Shown: positions 44,567-53,226, numbered from the stretch's first letter. The stretch: 64,000 nt of DNA from an uncultured Spirochaetaceae bacterium (GCA_944390015.1 CALXOL010000002.1:62001-126000), one strand, 5' to 3'. Numbers and translations: made by a program. The notes: generated by a model not told the origin, from the letters alone.

Positions 44567-44944
44567 TTAAGTCTCATGAATGAGAATCCAGTCAAGGATC
44601 TCTTCATATTTGATATTCCCTGCAGCAACTCCGAGACCGAGTTCTATTAATTCATTGTCTGTGCATTCAATTCTGATTCCATTTACTTCAAGAAAGGTAA
44701 GCATGACATAAACGCCTATCCGCTTATTACCATCGACAAAAGCATGGTTTGAAATTAATGAGTATCCAAGCATAGCACCTTTCTCTTCTTTTGTTGGATA
44801 TAATTCCTTCCCATCAAATGTCTGGAATATTCCATTTAATGCTGAATTGAGTAGGTTCTCATCCCTGATTCCAAAAGAGCCTCCTGTAGCTTCTACCATC
44901 AGCTTATATAGAAGTTTTACCTTATCGTCAGAGAATCTAATCAT
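44567..44944 (-). CDS. doc: Doc-type Fic toxin
   Basis: 125 residues, the size of phage P1 Doc. The Fic motif HAFVDGNKR is intact at 67-75. The family segments LLNSALNG near the N-terminus and MLTFLEVNG after the motif are also present. Doc phosphorylates elongation factor Tu and stops translation; most Fic proteins AMPylate instead. It overlaps its antitoxin gene by 4 bp (ATGA) in antitoxin-first order. It marks the beginning of the AT-richer accessory island. Confidence 0.9.
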   Translation of the reverse strand: MIRFSDDKVKLLYKLMVEATGGSFGIRDENLLNSALNGIFQTFDGKELYPTKEEKGAMLGYSLISNHAFVDGNKRIGVYVMLTFLEVNGIRIECTDNELIELGLGVAAGNIKYEEILDWILIHET

Positions 44945-45183
44945 TTTGCAAGTTCCAGGAAAGCGACTTTATGCTCTTTGAGGATTCTTTCCGCTACGAA
45001 ATTAATCTTCTCATCATCTGTCATCTCTATAATTGGAGATTCCTCGATATTCATGAGAATATATTTGGGACTGTTATTCTTGAAAATGACGGCTCTTCCT
45101 CGTTTGTCTGCAATCTTTATAACATTTGAAAAGTTCTGATTTGCTGCACTTATTGATATGATTTCGTTTGTGTTTATCTTCAT
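44941..45183 (-). CDS. phd: Phd/YefM-family antitoxin
   Basis: 80 residues. The N-terminal DNA-binding half contains ISAANQNFSNVIKIAD and RAVIFKNNSPKYILMN, typical of Phd/YefM. The C-terminal tail, predicted to wrap the toxin, is charged and helical (EKINFVAERILKEHKVAFLELA). It neutralises Doc and should repress its own operon. A perfect 10-bp inverted repeat containing the probable -10 lies just upstream. GAGGT serves as ribosome site. Confidence 0.9.
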   Translation of the reverse strand: MKINTNEIISISAANQNFSNVIKIADKRGRAVIFKNNSPKYILMNIEESPIIEMTDDEKINFVAERILKEHKVAFLELAK

Positions 45184-45199
45184 TTATACCTCTACATTA

Positions 45200-45225
45200 A
45201 TTATAGCTAGATAAATAGCTATAAT
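45200..45225 (-). promoter_or_regulatory. palindromic operator of the phd-doc operon
   Basis: ATTATAGCTA-GATAAA-TAGCTATAAT is a perfect 10-bp inverted repeat 17 nt before the phd start codon. The minus-strand -10 TATAAT lies inside one arm, so a bound dimer would block the promoter. Confidence 0.65.
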
Positions 45226-45387
45226 CAATTAAAATTAAAAATGTCAAATAATACGAGAATATCGTTTTGATGCGTCATATCTGCCATTTTATGTCAGATT
45301 CGATGGCATCGCATCTAGTTTAGGCTTTATCAGAAAGTTATAAATATAGCGATATATAGGTTGAAGTCTTCTTATCGTTTTATTTGG

Positions 45388-46245
45388 TTAATCGATATTA
45401 AGAAGCATAATTGCAGGGATTATCAAGGCAAAGCTAACTTTGCTCCATCTTGATAGTTTTTCTTTAAAAAAGATTGTACTTACAATTGTGACCACAAGTA
45501 TTGCTCCAACACTGTATGTAGGATAAGCGATATATGCACTAACACTGGATAGTGATTTCAGAAGGAGAAGGGATGATAAGTAGTTGGGAATGCCAAGGCC
45601 TAGTCCTGTTATGATTTCTATTTTCCCGATTTTACCTCTCTTTGCTAATGTAATTAGTAAACATATGATTGATGCAGAAAGGAAAGTAAGCCCCATGAAC
45701 CAATCTTCCAAAGCAGGGCTTCCAAACTGCTCGAAGATTTTAAGTGCACTGTCTGCAATACCACCAAAGAGCATGCCGAGTATCAAAAGAGAGAAAACAG
45801 GTTTTTCATGCACATTCTTTTCCTTATCATTGTTTTCTCCAATATTCATGATGGAGAAAGCGACAAGAACTAAAATTATTCCAACAGTTCCTGAAAAAGA
45901 AGGTCTTTCTCCGAAGAAGACAATGGAAACGGCAGTAGGCACCATCACTCCAAGTCGGGCAAATGTGGACTGGAGTATAGCGCCATTTCTCCTTACGTTG
46001 ATTTGATTCATCAGCATTCCTGCCAGATACAGAAAACCATTTAGCAGGGCAAAGATAAGGCAGAATGCAAAGTCTCCATCCAACGGCGGTATATTTTTAC
46101 CAATTTGCGAAAAGAGGAAGGGGATGAGACATGAAAGATAGTTGACTGCGAACATACCATATCTGTCATACTCCCATTTTGAGCTGATCTTGAGTACTAA
46201 TGAAACAAGTGCGCTGCATATGAGTCCTGCTATGAGGTAAACCAA
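45388..46245 (-). CDS. EamA/DMT-superfamily transporter
   Basis: 285 residues and about ten membrane helices in two five-helix repeats, typical of drug/metabolite transporters. It begins with TTG at 46245 after GGGGAG, and no in-frame ATG fits better. Features include ILGMLFGGIADSALKIFEQFG between the repeats and AYIAYPTYSVGAILVV in the second. The substrate cannot be predicted. It lies in the AT-rich island with its own short intergenic flanks. Confidence 0.8.
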   Translation of the reverse strand: MVYLIAGLICSALVSLVLKISSKWEYDRYGMFAVNYLSCLIPFLFSQIGKNIPPLDGDFAFCLIFALLNGFLYLAGMLMNQINVRRNGAILQSTFARLGVMVPTAVSIVFFGERPSFSGTVGIILVLVAFSIMNIGENNDKEKNVHEKPVFSLLILGMLFGGIADSALKIFEQFGSPALEDWFMGLTFLSASIICLLITLAKRGKIGKIEIITGLGLGIPNYLSSLLLLKSLSSVSAYIAYPTYSVGAILVVTIVSTIFFKEKLSRWSKVSFALIIPAIMLLNID

Positions 46246-46387
46246 ATCATCTCTCCCCTTTAAATGAGCATTTTAGCAGAGTTTCACTGCAATGATGAAG
46301 AGTAGGAGTAGGGAATGCATTTGATTCCTTTCCTGTTTTCTCTATTGAAAGAAATTTTAAGTTCGAAAATACAAACTAATTTCTTGC

Positions 46388-46396
46388 TGCTATACT
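46388..46396 (+). promoter_or_regulatory. extended -10 promoter of the DUF3990/XRE pair
   Basis: TGC-TATACT followed by 7 nt and the ATG at 46404. There is no ribosome site. Confidence 0.5.
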
Positions 46397-46403
46397 CCTA
46401 CAG

Positions 46404-47099
46404 ATGTATAATACGGATATGAGTTATCAAGTGACCTTATATCATGGTTCAGAGAATATAGTTAGAGTTCCTGAGTACGGATACGGGAAAGCTAATAATG
46501 ATTACGGTCTTGGTTTTTATTGTACAATGGATATGGAACTTGCAAGGGAGTGGTCTGTAAGAGGGCCTAAAAGAGATGGCTTTGTCAACATTTATTCATT
46601 TGATTCTTCTGATTTGAATATACTGGACTTGTCTAAGGAAAATGTTCTCACATGGATATCAATTCTTCTTGAGAACAGAAAGTTCGATGCAAAAGGATCT
46701 CTTGCCGTGGCGGCCATGACCTATCTAAAAGAAAATTTCATGATTGATTATAAAAATGCAGATGTAATTTACGGTTGGAGAGCGGATGATAGCTATTTTG
46801 CATATGCAAGTGATTTCATAAATGGAGCTATATCCGTACAAGGTTTAAAAAAAGCTATGTTACTTGGGAATTTAGGAATGCAGTATGTTTTGACAAGTAG
46901 GAAATCCTTCTCAAGGATTAAGTTTTCTGATGCCATGGCAACAGCGGCTGATATATATTATGGGAAAAGGATGAAAAGGGATAAAGATGCCAGAGAAGGC
47001 TATCTTTATGATGAAAGACTCAAATTTAATAAAGATGATTTATTTATAACTGATATAATGCGAAAGGAGATAAAGAATAATGATCCGCGCATACAATGA
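46404..47099 (+). CDS. DUF3990 protein, putative ADP-ribosyltransferase-like toxin
   Basis: 231 residues. The N-terminal segment LYHGSENIVRVPEYG followed by NNDYGLGFYCTMDMELAREW matches DUF3990 (PF13151), a predicted ADP-ribosyltransferase-like fold; the His and Tyr in these segments would form the NAD site. The gene is AT-rich. It overlaps the next gene, which ends in a helix-turn-helix domain, by 20 bp. This is a toxin-antitoxin-like layout with the toxin first. An ATG six codons in (MSYQVTLYHG) is an alternative start. Confidence 0.75.
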   Translation: MYNTDMSYQVTLYHGSENIVRVPEYGYGKANNDYGLGFYCTMDMELAREWSVRGPKRDGFVNIYSFDSSDLNILDLSKENVLTWISILLENRKFDAKGSLAVAAMTYLKENFMIDYKNADVIYGWRADDSYFAYASDFINGAISVQGLKKAMLLGNLGMQYVLTSRKSFSRIKFSDAMATAADIYYGKRMKRDKDAREGYLYDERLKFNKDDLFITDIMRKEIKNNDPRIQ

Positions 47100-47712
47100 G
47101 ATGTATTTAAGCCTTGCCCAACAGAATCTTGCATTAATGCTTGATTATGCTGTTCATGATTTGGATTTCTCTATTGACGATTTTTTTTCTTTTTTCATTA
47201 TAAGCGGTATTTCCAATGATTTTTCAAATGGCGATTACCGATATCTATCAGGGGTATCTGGATTTGAATTGGCAGAAGATGTCTTGAGAAAAATTGGATT
47301 GGAGAAAGCAATAAAAATACCACGGCTTAGATTTGAAAAGGGGCCAGAATTCTGGAGTGGATGGGTTCTTGCCTATTACCAGTGGTGGAGTGCTTTAAAT
47401 TTTGATGAGATTAATTACTTGATTAAACCAAGTGAGTTAATGGATTTTTACCAGCCATATCATGAAATGGACATTATGCAGATTGTTGAACTGTTGGATT
47501 CTATCTGCAGAAAAGAGACAAGGCTGAAGAACAGAAGGATGCGTATGGGTCTCTCTCAGTCTGAGCTGGCAGGGAGATCATCAGTTCCTCTGCGCACAAT
47601 TCAGCAGTATGAGCAGAGGGAAAGAATTATAAACAGGGCTAGGGCTGAGACGGTAATGGCTCTCGCTTCGGCTCTTTCTGTGGATAGTTCATCCTTAATG
47701 GAAAACATATGA
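47080..47712 (+). CDS. XRE-type helix-turn-helix protein, putative antitoxin
   Basis: 210 residues. The N-terminal part (about 1-140) is DUF3791-like or unknown, with aromatic-rich stretches. The C-terminal part (about 148-205) is a Cro/CI-type HTH with LKNRRMRMGLSQSELAGRSS and LRTIQQYEQRERIINRA. AAGGAG precedes the ATG. It overlaps the DUF3990 gene by 20 bp, so the two are co-translated. Likely roles are neutralising the partner and autoregulation, both inferred from context. Confidence 0.75.
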   Translation: MIRAYNEMYLSLAQQNLALMLDYAVHDLDFSIDDFFSFFIISGISNDFSNGDYRYLSGVSGFELAEDVLRKIGLEKAIKIPRLRFEKGPEFWSGWVLAYYQWWSALNFDEINYLIKPSELMDFYQPYHEMDIMQIVELLDSICRKETRLKNRRMRMGLSQSELAGRSSVPLRTIQQYEQRERIINRARAETVMALASALSVDSSSLMENI

Positions 47713-47731
47713 TGATTAACTGAGGTGCTTT

Positions 47732-49297
47732 ATGCGGGACTTGGGTGATTGGAAAGACTATTTCACTGCAATTATCCTATCAAGGGGTGAGGAGTATTAT
47801 CGCAGAGGGGAAGTCTGTGGCATATATAAAAGGGCGGATGGATATGAAGCCAAGGTACATGGATATGAACTGTACAATGTCCGCATCATAATGGATGATA
47901 AGGACAATTTCATCTCCGCATCCTGTGATTGCCCATACTGTCAGAGTGGCAAGAACTGCAAGCATGAGGCGGCACTTCTTTTTGCATTGGAGAATGGTGA
48001 ACCAGTTCTTGGAGTGCTTAACAACACCATTTACGAAAAACAGGATGTATCAAAGCTTTGCAGTATAATTGAAGGGATGGACGAGGATGAAGTAAAGTCA
48101 TTACTTACGTCTATCGTTTCAGATAATACGGTTGCCGCAGATTTTCTTTACTCGAAGGTTTTGTCTAGCCATCCAGAGCTGTTATATAAGTACGTGCTGA
48201 ATGCGATTAAAATGATTGTCACAGACAGTCTTTCTTTTTATGAAACGGATATGATTAATCGTGTTCTCAGCGTTCGTCTCGATCCTTTCATAGAGCAGAA
48301 GAAATACCCAGCAGAAATAAACCATATTCTTTTTGATTCTCTTCAGGTCATAAGGCGAAATCGCAATTACAACCCTTATAACTTCAGGGATGTTGCTAAT
48401 AATGTGTCATCGATGATTTCCCGTATTTGGAATAATGCAGATGTTGATAGCAGAAAGGCAATCGTTAAACTGTATAATAATCTTATTGATTCTTCCTTAT
48501 ATGATGAAATCGTTGATTCCTTTATGATTGATGTTGTTTCGGACTCTGAATACATGAGTAAAAGGCTAAGTCTCATGGAAAGAGGATGTGCATTCAGTTC
48601 AATGACTTTGATGAAGATTATGGATAGGCTTGGATTTGACTATCTACATAAGCTTAATGAGATGCAGAAGTTCAAAGGTCAGGCAGAGTACTATGTCCGT
48701 TCTTTATGTGATAAATATGAAGAGGAGGGCAGATGGGAAGAGTATGCCGTATTAGGTATTCTTATTATTGATCCAGAAACTATAGGGAAAAAGCTTGTTG
48801 AACATGGGCTCAAGGAATTAAGCATTCCTTTTTTCTATTTAAATCTTGAAAAGGATTCTCCCCGAGCAGAGGATGCTTTCCTGCTTTTGGATGTTTTGCC
48901 AAATGATAAGAAAAAAGTGGAAGCGGAGAGAATAGTCTCAAAGAAAAAGTATTATCTTTATACGGCAAAAATATTGGCTCATGTTGCTGATTGGGATGCT
49001 CTTCTTTCTTTTTTTGATATGAATCCGCTGAATAACGAACTTGTTTTCTATGAAACTTCTCTCTTCAACTTCTCTCCAGAACGCCTGATAGCTGTGTACA
49101 AGAAAAGATGTCTTCTAATGCTTCCAACTAAAGGCAAGCGTAAACAAAGACCATCATATCGATGTTTTGCAGTAAATCTTCAAAAACTGTCCTCTTTTGG
49201 GGGAAAAGACGATGCACTTGAAATAGCATCTTATGTGAAGGCAAATTATCCTGACCGTAAGGCCTTATTCAGGATACTAGCAGAATATGGATTCTGA
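47732..49297 (+). CDS. SWIM zinc-finger protein
   Basis: 521 residues. The SWIM motif CxC-x8-CxH is clear: Cys65, Cys67, Cys76 and His78 in ASCDCPYCQSGKNCKHEA. The remaining ~440 residues are helical repeats without recognised catalytic motifs. SWIM fingers bind nucleic acid or protein and often accompany Snf2-type helicases, none of which is here. It follows the HTH gene by 19 nt, so it may belong to the same operon. Base composition is like the island and poorer in G+C than the housekeeping genes. Confidence 0.75.
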   Translation: MRDLGDWKDYFTAIILSRGEEYYRRGEVCGIYKRADGYEAKVHGYELYNVRIIMDDKDNFISASCDCPYCQSGKNCKHEAALLFALENGEPVLGVLNNTIYEKQDVSKLCSIIEGMDEDEVKSLLTSIVSDNTVAADFLYSKVLSSHPELLYKYVLNAIKMIVTDSLSFYETDMINRVLSVRLDPFIEQKKYPAEINHILFDSLQVIRRNRNYNPYNFRDVANNVSSMISRIWNNADVDSRKAIVKLYNNLIDSSLYDEIVDSFMIDVVSDSEYMSKRLSLMERGCAFSSMTLMKIMDRLGFDYLHKLNEMQKFKGQAEYYVRSLCDKYEEEGRWEEYAVLGILIIDPETIGKKLVEHGLKELSIPFFYLNLEKDSPRAEDAFLLLDVLPNDKKKVEAERIVSKKKYYLYTAKILAHVADWDALLSFFDMNPLNNELVFYETSLFNFSPERLIAVYKKRCLLMLPTKGKRKQRPSYRCFAVNLQKLSSFGGKDDALEIASYVKANYPDRKALFRILAEYGF

Positions 49298-49398
49298 ATG
49301 CGGTCTATTCTGGGATTTTGTGTTTGTAACCTAATGATGTAAATTAGCAACCCAGTTTAGCTTTTCCATGTTAGACTTGGAAGAAAGGAGACTGGTCT

Positions 49399-50529
49399 AT
49401 GAAGAAAACCCTTATAATTGTGTTATTGTTTTGCATTGTTCTCTCTGGAGCCAGTGCGACGTATGAGTTCGGAAATTCTGGAGTTTCATTCACTTGGGCA
49501 CCCGTGGATCCGCTTTATAAGGAGAGTAGGGCATATCCTTTTGCCAATAACGTGGCATTCCGCTATATGATGGCTCCTGAGGATACTAAGTATCTACCTA
49601 CGAATATCCTGGTTTCAGATGCTGATGCTAATAATGGAAGTGGTGGATATAAGCAACTTCCATTCAGGGATCCTGATACTGGCAACAATACTTATTGGAA
49701 TCTGAAAGCTGCAGTGAATGCCGGTTTATTCCGTTTCTCGTGGGAGGATTATCTTGCACTTGAGATGTATCTCCATGGTGGACTCAATACCGTATTCGGC
49801 GCTTATGGCGGAGTGGACGTATTGGGCTTTGACGGCTTCTATGGTGCTGGAGTATCTTTAGATGTCTTTAACATAGTAACACTTAGATTCGGTTTCCATC
49901 ATTTCTCCGGGCACTGGGGAGATGAGGCGCTTAACGATTTTTATAGCAGGAATGAGGGAAATTACAGCGCGCTTACAGAGTATACCAGAAATAACTCTTG
50001 GCTTTTGAATATCTCGATTCAGCCTGTGAAATATTTCCGCATTTTTGCAGAACTTGATCTGCCTCAGCATGTGGGCTGGATAAGGCCGGCTGCACATGTT
50101 CCAGCTGATACAATAAAGAACACCTCCGAAGAAAGCCCTGATGCAGGAAAGCCACTTTCAGAATACATCTATGGGCAGGAGGGACTTGATGGAAAGAACA
50201 ACAACTCCTATCCATCCTCTTATAAGGCCATGAGAATAGGGCTTGGAGCGGAGCTTGAGATTCCAGTTCCGACAGTAGGACTTGCATACCTTGCTTTTGA
50301 TATGCAGTTCCATCAGGATGGAAAGATAAATCTTGAGACCCTTGAATACGAGGAGGACCGTCCATGGGACATGGAATACACCTTGGCTCTTGGCCTGAGT
50401 TTCCAAGAAAGGGAAGACATGCCTGAAGTAACGCTTGAACTTGGCTATCATGATGGACGGTTCCCTCTTCTTAATTACTTCTTCCAGCGTAGCCGGTATT
50501 TCTCCGCAGGCCTTATTCTAACGCTCTAG
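49399..50529 (+). CDS. exported DUF1207-like beta-barrel protein, copy 1
   Basis: 376 residues with a signal peptide (about 1-20, ASA-TY). The body alternates aromatic and polar residues as in outer-membrane beta-barrels and ends in a hydrophobic strand (SAGLILTL). The segment FGFHHFSGHWGDEALND resembles the DUF1207 core, and LELGYHDGRFPLLNYFFQR recurs in the next gene. AAAGGAG precedes the ATG. It is a paralogue of the following gene, 13 nt away, so the pair is one transcript. Function unknown; likely surface or outer-membrane. Confidence 0.75.
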   Translation: MKKTLIIVLLFCIVLSGASATYEFGNSGVSFTWAPVDPLYKESRAYPFANNVAFRYMMAPEDTKYLPTNILVSDADANNGSGGYKQLPFRDPDTGNNTYWNLKAAVNAGLFRFSWEDYLALEMYLHGGLNTVFGAYGGVDVLGFDGFYGAGVSLDVFNIVTLRFGFHHFSGHWGDEALNDFYSRNEGNYSALTEYTRNNSWLLNISIQPVKYFRIFAELDLPQHVGWIRPAAHVPADTIKNTSEESPDAGKPLSEYIYGQEGLDGKNNNSYPSSYKAMRIGLGAELEIPVPTVGLAYLAFDMQFHQDGKINLETLEYEEDRPWDMEYTLALGLSFQEREDMPEVTLELGYHDGRFPLLNYFFQRSRYFSAGLILTL

Positions 50530-50542
50530 TGAAAGGTGGATA

Positions 50543-51628
50543 ATGATGAGAAAAATTGCCTTTTTATGCTTTTGCCTGATTTTCGCCATTTCTGAGGTAT
50601 TTGCCTCATTTACGTTCTCCTTCGGTCCTCACGAGCCGTATTTCAATCCAGATACGCTCGATCCATACGGCTTCAAAGGATCAGAGATAAAGGTATTTTA
50701 TGTTACCGACAGTAATCATCTTGGCAATAACATGATGATTGAGGATTCTACAAAACAAGTTACAGATCCTGATTATTACAGAATTATTGAGTACAGGGAT
50801 TTTAATGACAAGTTCCGTCTTATGTTGAATCTTCGTACAGGTTTCGGGCTTTCAATACTCCGCATGGGGTGGCCTGAATATTTCATGCTTGATTTTGCCC
50901 TGCAAGGTTCTCTCAATACTGTGTTTGCATCAACTGGAGGAGCTGACAATTTGGGTTTCGATGGTTCTTTCTTCGTTGGAGGGGAGATGCGAATCATGGA
51001 CATGATCTCCATTCATGCCGGGCTTAGGCATTTTTCCGGACATACGGGCGATGAGATTGTAAATGATGCCATGAAGAGATTAGGTTATACCAATTGGACG
51101 CCTGTAAGCTATACACGAGATAATATGATTGAGATCGGAATCGGCTATGATGGGTGCAAATATTTTGATATCTGGGCATCCTTCTTAATGCCTCAGCCCG
51201 GTATGTGGTGGTCGCCGTTCATCAGTCAGCCCGACTGGATTCATACCACTGGAAGTAATCCTCAGTATACTGCCGAGCGCAATCCTGAGCAGTGGGCTGT
51301 CAGAAGGGCATATGGTAATGGCTATGGAGCCTATATACTTCAGTTTGATGCGAATGTTCGCTATCCGTTCCTGGATAAATATGAGGTCTTCGCCTCAGGA
51401 GAGGTCAAACTCCATCAGGACGGTATGACGAATCACACGCTTAGTCCCGATGATGATACGGATAAATGGGAGACGGAGTTTTCTGCAGCTGTAGGATTCT
51501 CGTTCATCAATGCGGTGGAGAATCTCGATCTCACGATTGAGCTTGGCTACCACAATGGGCGTTTCCCTCTGCTTAATTTCTTCTGGAAGAGGGCGGAGTA
51601 CTTCTCCTTCTCTTTGACTGTTAAATGA
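50543..51628 (+). CDS. exported DUF1207-like beta-barrel protein, copy 2
   Basis: 361 residues with a signal peptide (about 1-21, VFA-SF). It shares with copy 1 the segments LNTVFA/GGADNLGFDG, LRHFSGHTGDEIVNDA and LELGYHNGRFPLLNFFW, so the two arose by tandem duplication. The many alternating strands and the C-terminal SFSLTVK fit an outer-membrane barrel. AAAGGTGG precedes the ATG. A small redox-type gene follows after 21 nt. Confidence 0.75.
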   Translation: MMRKIAFLCFCLIFAISEVFASFTFSFGPHEPYFNPDTLDPYGFKGSEIKVFYVTDSNHLGNNMMIEDSTKQVTDPDYYRIIEYRDFNDKFRLMLNLRTGFGLSILRMGWPEYFMLDFALQGSLNTVFASTGGADNLGFDGSFFVGGEMRIMDMISIHAGLRHFSGHTGDEIVNDAMKRLGYTNWTPVSYTRDNMIEIGIGYDGCKYFDIWASFLMPQPGMWWSPFISQPDWIHTTGSNPQYTAERNPEQWAVRRAYGNGYGAYILQFDANVRYPFLDKYEVFASGEVKLHQDGMTNHTLSPDDDTDKWETEFSAAVGFSFINAVENLDLTIELGYHNGRFPLLNFFWKRAEYFSFSLTVK

Positions 51629-51649
51629 TAGTCCGTAATAATATGAGGT

Positions 51650-52069
51650 ATGAATGAATATGTTATAAAAGAAGTTCATCATCTATATTACGACAAGGAT
51701 GAGAACTGTGCCCGCACTACGCTTAGGTGTCTATCAAATCTTTTTTCATTTCCAGTCGGTGAGGATGTTCTTGCCTCTGCCATCGGGATGCATGGGGCAG
51801 GATTTTATCGGGCTCAGTGCGGACTTGTTGAAGGGTCTCTCATGTTCATTGGGCTTTACGGGACAGCAAAAGGCTCAAAAAAAGATGAGATTGAAAAGCT
51901 GTGTTTTGATTTTGCATCAGCCTTTGAGAAAAAGTTCTCATCCCTAAGATGCAGGGAACTCCGTCCTTGCGGATTCAATTCATCTGATCCTCCGCACTTA
52001 TGCGAAGAGCTTACATGTAGGGCTATAGAATTCAGCTATGAGTTCATCAGAAAATGGTATGAGTGCTAG
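51650..52069 (+). CDS. C_GCAxxG_C_C-family protein
   Basis: 139 residues. The conserved cysteine pattern of this family is visible: DENCARTTL near residue 20, GMHGAGFYRAQCGLVEGSLMFIG in the middle, then LRCRELRPCGF and HLCEELTC near the end. Such proteins are predicted cytoplasmic metal- or redox-active proteins of anaerobes, often near transporters or reductases. No partner is obvious. It ends at the terminator at 52092-52123. Confidence 0.82.
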   Translation: MNEYVIKEVHHLYYDKDENCARTTLRCLSNLFSFPVGEDVLASAIGMHGAGFYRAQCGLVEGSLMFIGLYGTAKGSKKDEIEKLCFDFASAFEKKFSSLRCRELRPCGFNSSDPPHLCEELTCRAIEFSYEFIRKWYEC

Positions 52070-52091
52070 ATTCTGATTTCTTATTTCCAAT

Positions 52092-52123
52092 GCCTGGGGA
52101 GAATACGGCCAGGCTTTGTTTTT
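52092..52123 (+). terminator. terminator after the DUF1207/C_GCAxxG operon
   Basis: GCCTGG / CCAGGC stem with an 11-nt loop, then TTTGTTTTT. Confidence 0.7.
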
Positions 52124-52196
52124 CCGCATATTACCCAAGCTATATGAGCCAGAGTTTGAAAGTAGGTGTTAGGTCTGAAAAAGGCCAACTTTTTTC

Positions 52197-52224
52197 TTGC
52201 ATTCTTTAAATATTATGCTAATAT
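52197..52224 (+). promoter_or_regulatory. promoter of the URO-D/peptidase operon
   Basis: TTGCAT, 16-nt spacer, TAATAT. The first ATG is 26 nt on, with AAAGGAA as ribosome site. Confidence 0.6.
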
Positions 52225-52249
52225 TCTATTAAGATATTAAAGGAAAGCG

Positions 52250-53215
52250 ATGAATAAGAAGGACTTAGTAAGAAAGACTCTTAACGGGGAAGTACAGGGC
52301 ATAGTACCTGCATCATTCTCCATACATTTCGGCAGTGATTATAAGTATGGGGAAGCTGCAGTAAAGAGGCATCTGGATTTCTTTCGTCAAACGGATACGG
52401 ACATAATGAAGATAATGAACGAGAATCTCGTTCCTTCTAATCCCGGTGTTGTTAGCGCAGATGATTTATTGAGAATCGGGCCTTTTAACAGGCATTCCGA
52501 TTTCATCATGCATCAGACGGATCTTGTAAAGGCTATTGTAGACAAGGTGGGTTCCGATGCGTATGTCATATGTACAATCCATGGGATAACGGCATCATTG
52601 GTTCATACGATGAGGCCCCAGTATCAAGCTCTGGAGGAGATAAGAAAGGTACAGCTCAACCTTTTCAGGGAGAAGCCATCATCTTTCCTGGATGCTGAAA
52701 AACGAATAGCAGAAGCTCTGTGCATGCTTGTTGAAAGTGTTATCGAAGCTGGTTCCGATGGAATATATTTCGCATCTCTTGGTGGAGAGAGTGATGTTTA
52801 TACAGCCGAGGAATTTGATATCGCAGAGGCTCCTTTCGATAAAGAAATAATGCAGGTGGCAAAAAATATGGGAGCTTCCGTGATTCTCCATATGTGTAAG
52901 AAGAAGCTCGATATCAAGAGATATGTAAGCTATGCGCCATATGCTGATGCCGTGAACTGGGGAATCTATGAGAATGACATACCTATCTCTGAAGGTGAGC
53001 GCTTATTTCCAGGTAAGACCATCCTCGGAGGTCTTGAGAACAGAAGCGGAATAATAGTTGACGGCACACTTGATGATATTAAAACAGAGGTACATAGGCT
53101 GAGAAGAGAGATGAAGGGGAAGAAATTCATCCTCGGTGCGGATTGCACGATGGGCTCTGATCTTCCAGTTGAAAGAATAAGAACTGCCGTGGATGCGGCA
53201 CATGATAATCTATAA
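52250..53215 (+). CDS. uroporphyrinogen decarboxylase-family protein (methyltransferase-like)
   Basis: 321 residues, a TIM barrel of the URO-D/corrinoid-methyltransferase superfamily. Typical late segments are ILHMCKKKLDIKRY, AVNWGIYENDI, LGGLENRSGIIVDG and ILGADCTMGSDLPVERIR. The Cys and His in HMCKKK and the Cys in ADCTMG could bind zinc, as in methylcobalamin-dependent relatives. No heme-pathway gene or corrinoid protein is nearby, so true HemE activity is doubtful. It opens the operon that continues with a binding protein, an M20 peptidase and L-cysteine desulfidase. Confidence 0.75.
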   Translation: MNKKDLVRKTLNGEVQGIVPASFSIHFGSDYKYGEAAVKRHLDFFRQTDTDIMKIMNENLVPSNPGVVSADDLLRIGPFNRHSDFIMHQTDLVKAIVDKVGSDAYVICTIHGITASLVHTMRPQYQALEEIRKVQLNLFREKPSSFLDAEKRIAEALCMLVESVIEAGSDGIYFASLGGESDVYTAEEFDIAEAPFDKEIMQVAKNMGASVILHMCKKKLDIKRYVSYAPYADAVNWGIYENDIPISEGERLFPGKTILGGLENRSGIIVDGTLDDIKTEVHRLRREMKGKKFILGADCTMGSDLPVERIRTAVDAAHDNL

Positions 53216-53226
53216 AGGAGGAAATT

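Noticed and set aside
45226-45387. nested inverted repeats (GATGCG/CGCATC, ATCTG/CAGAT) between phd and the transporter
   Set aside because: The stems are short, with long loops and no T run, and are not clearly more than chance.
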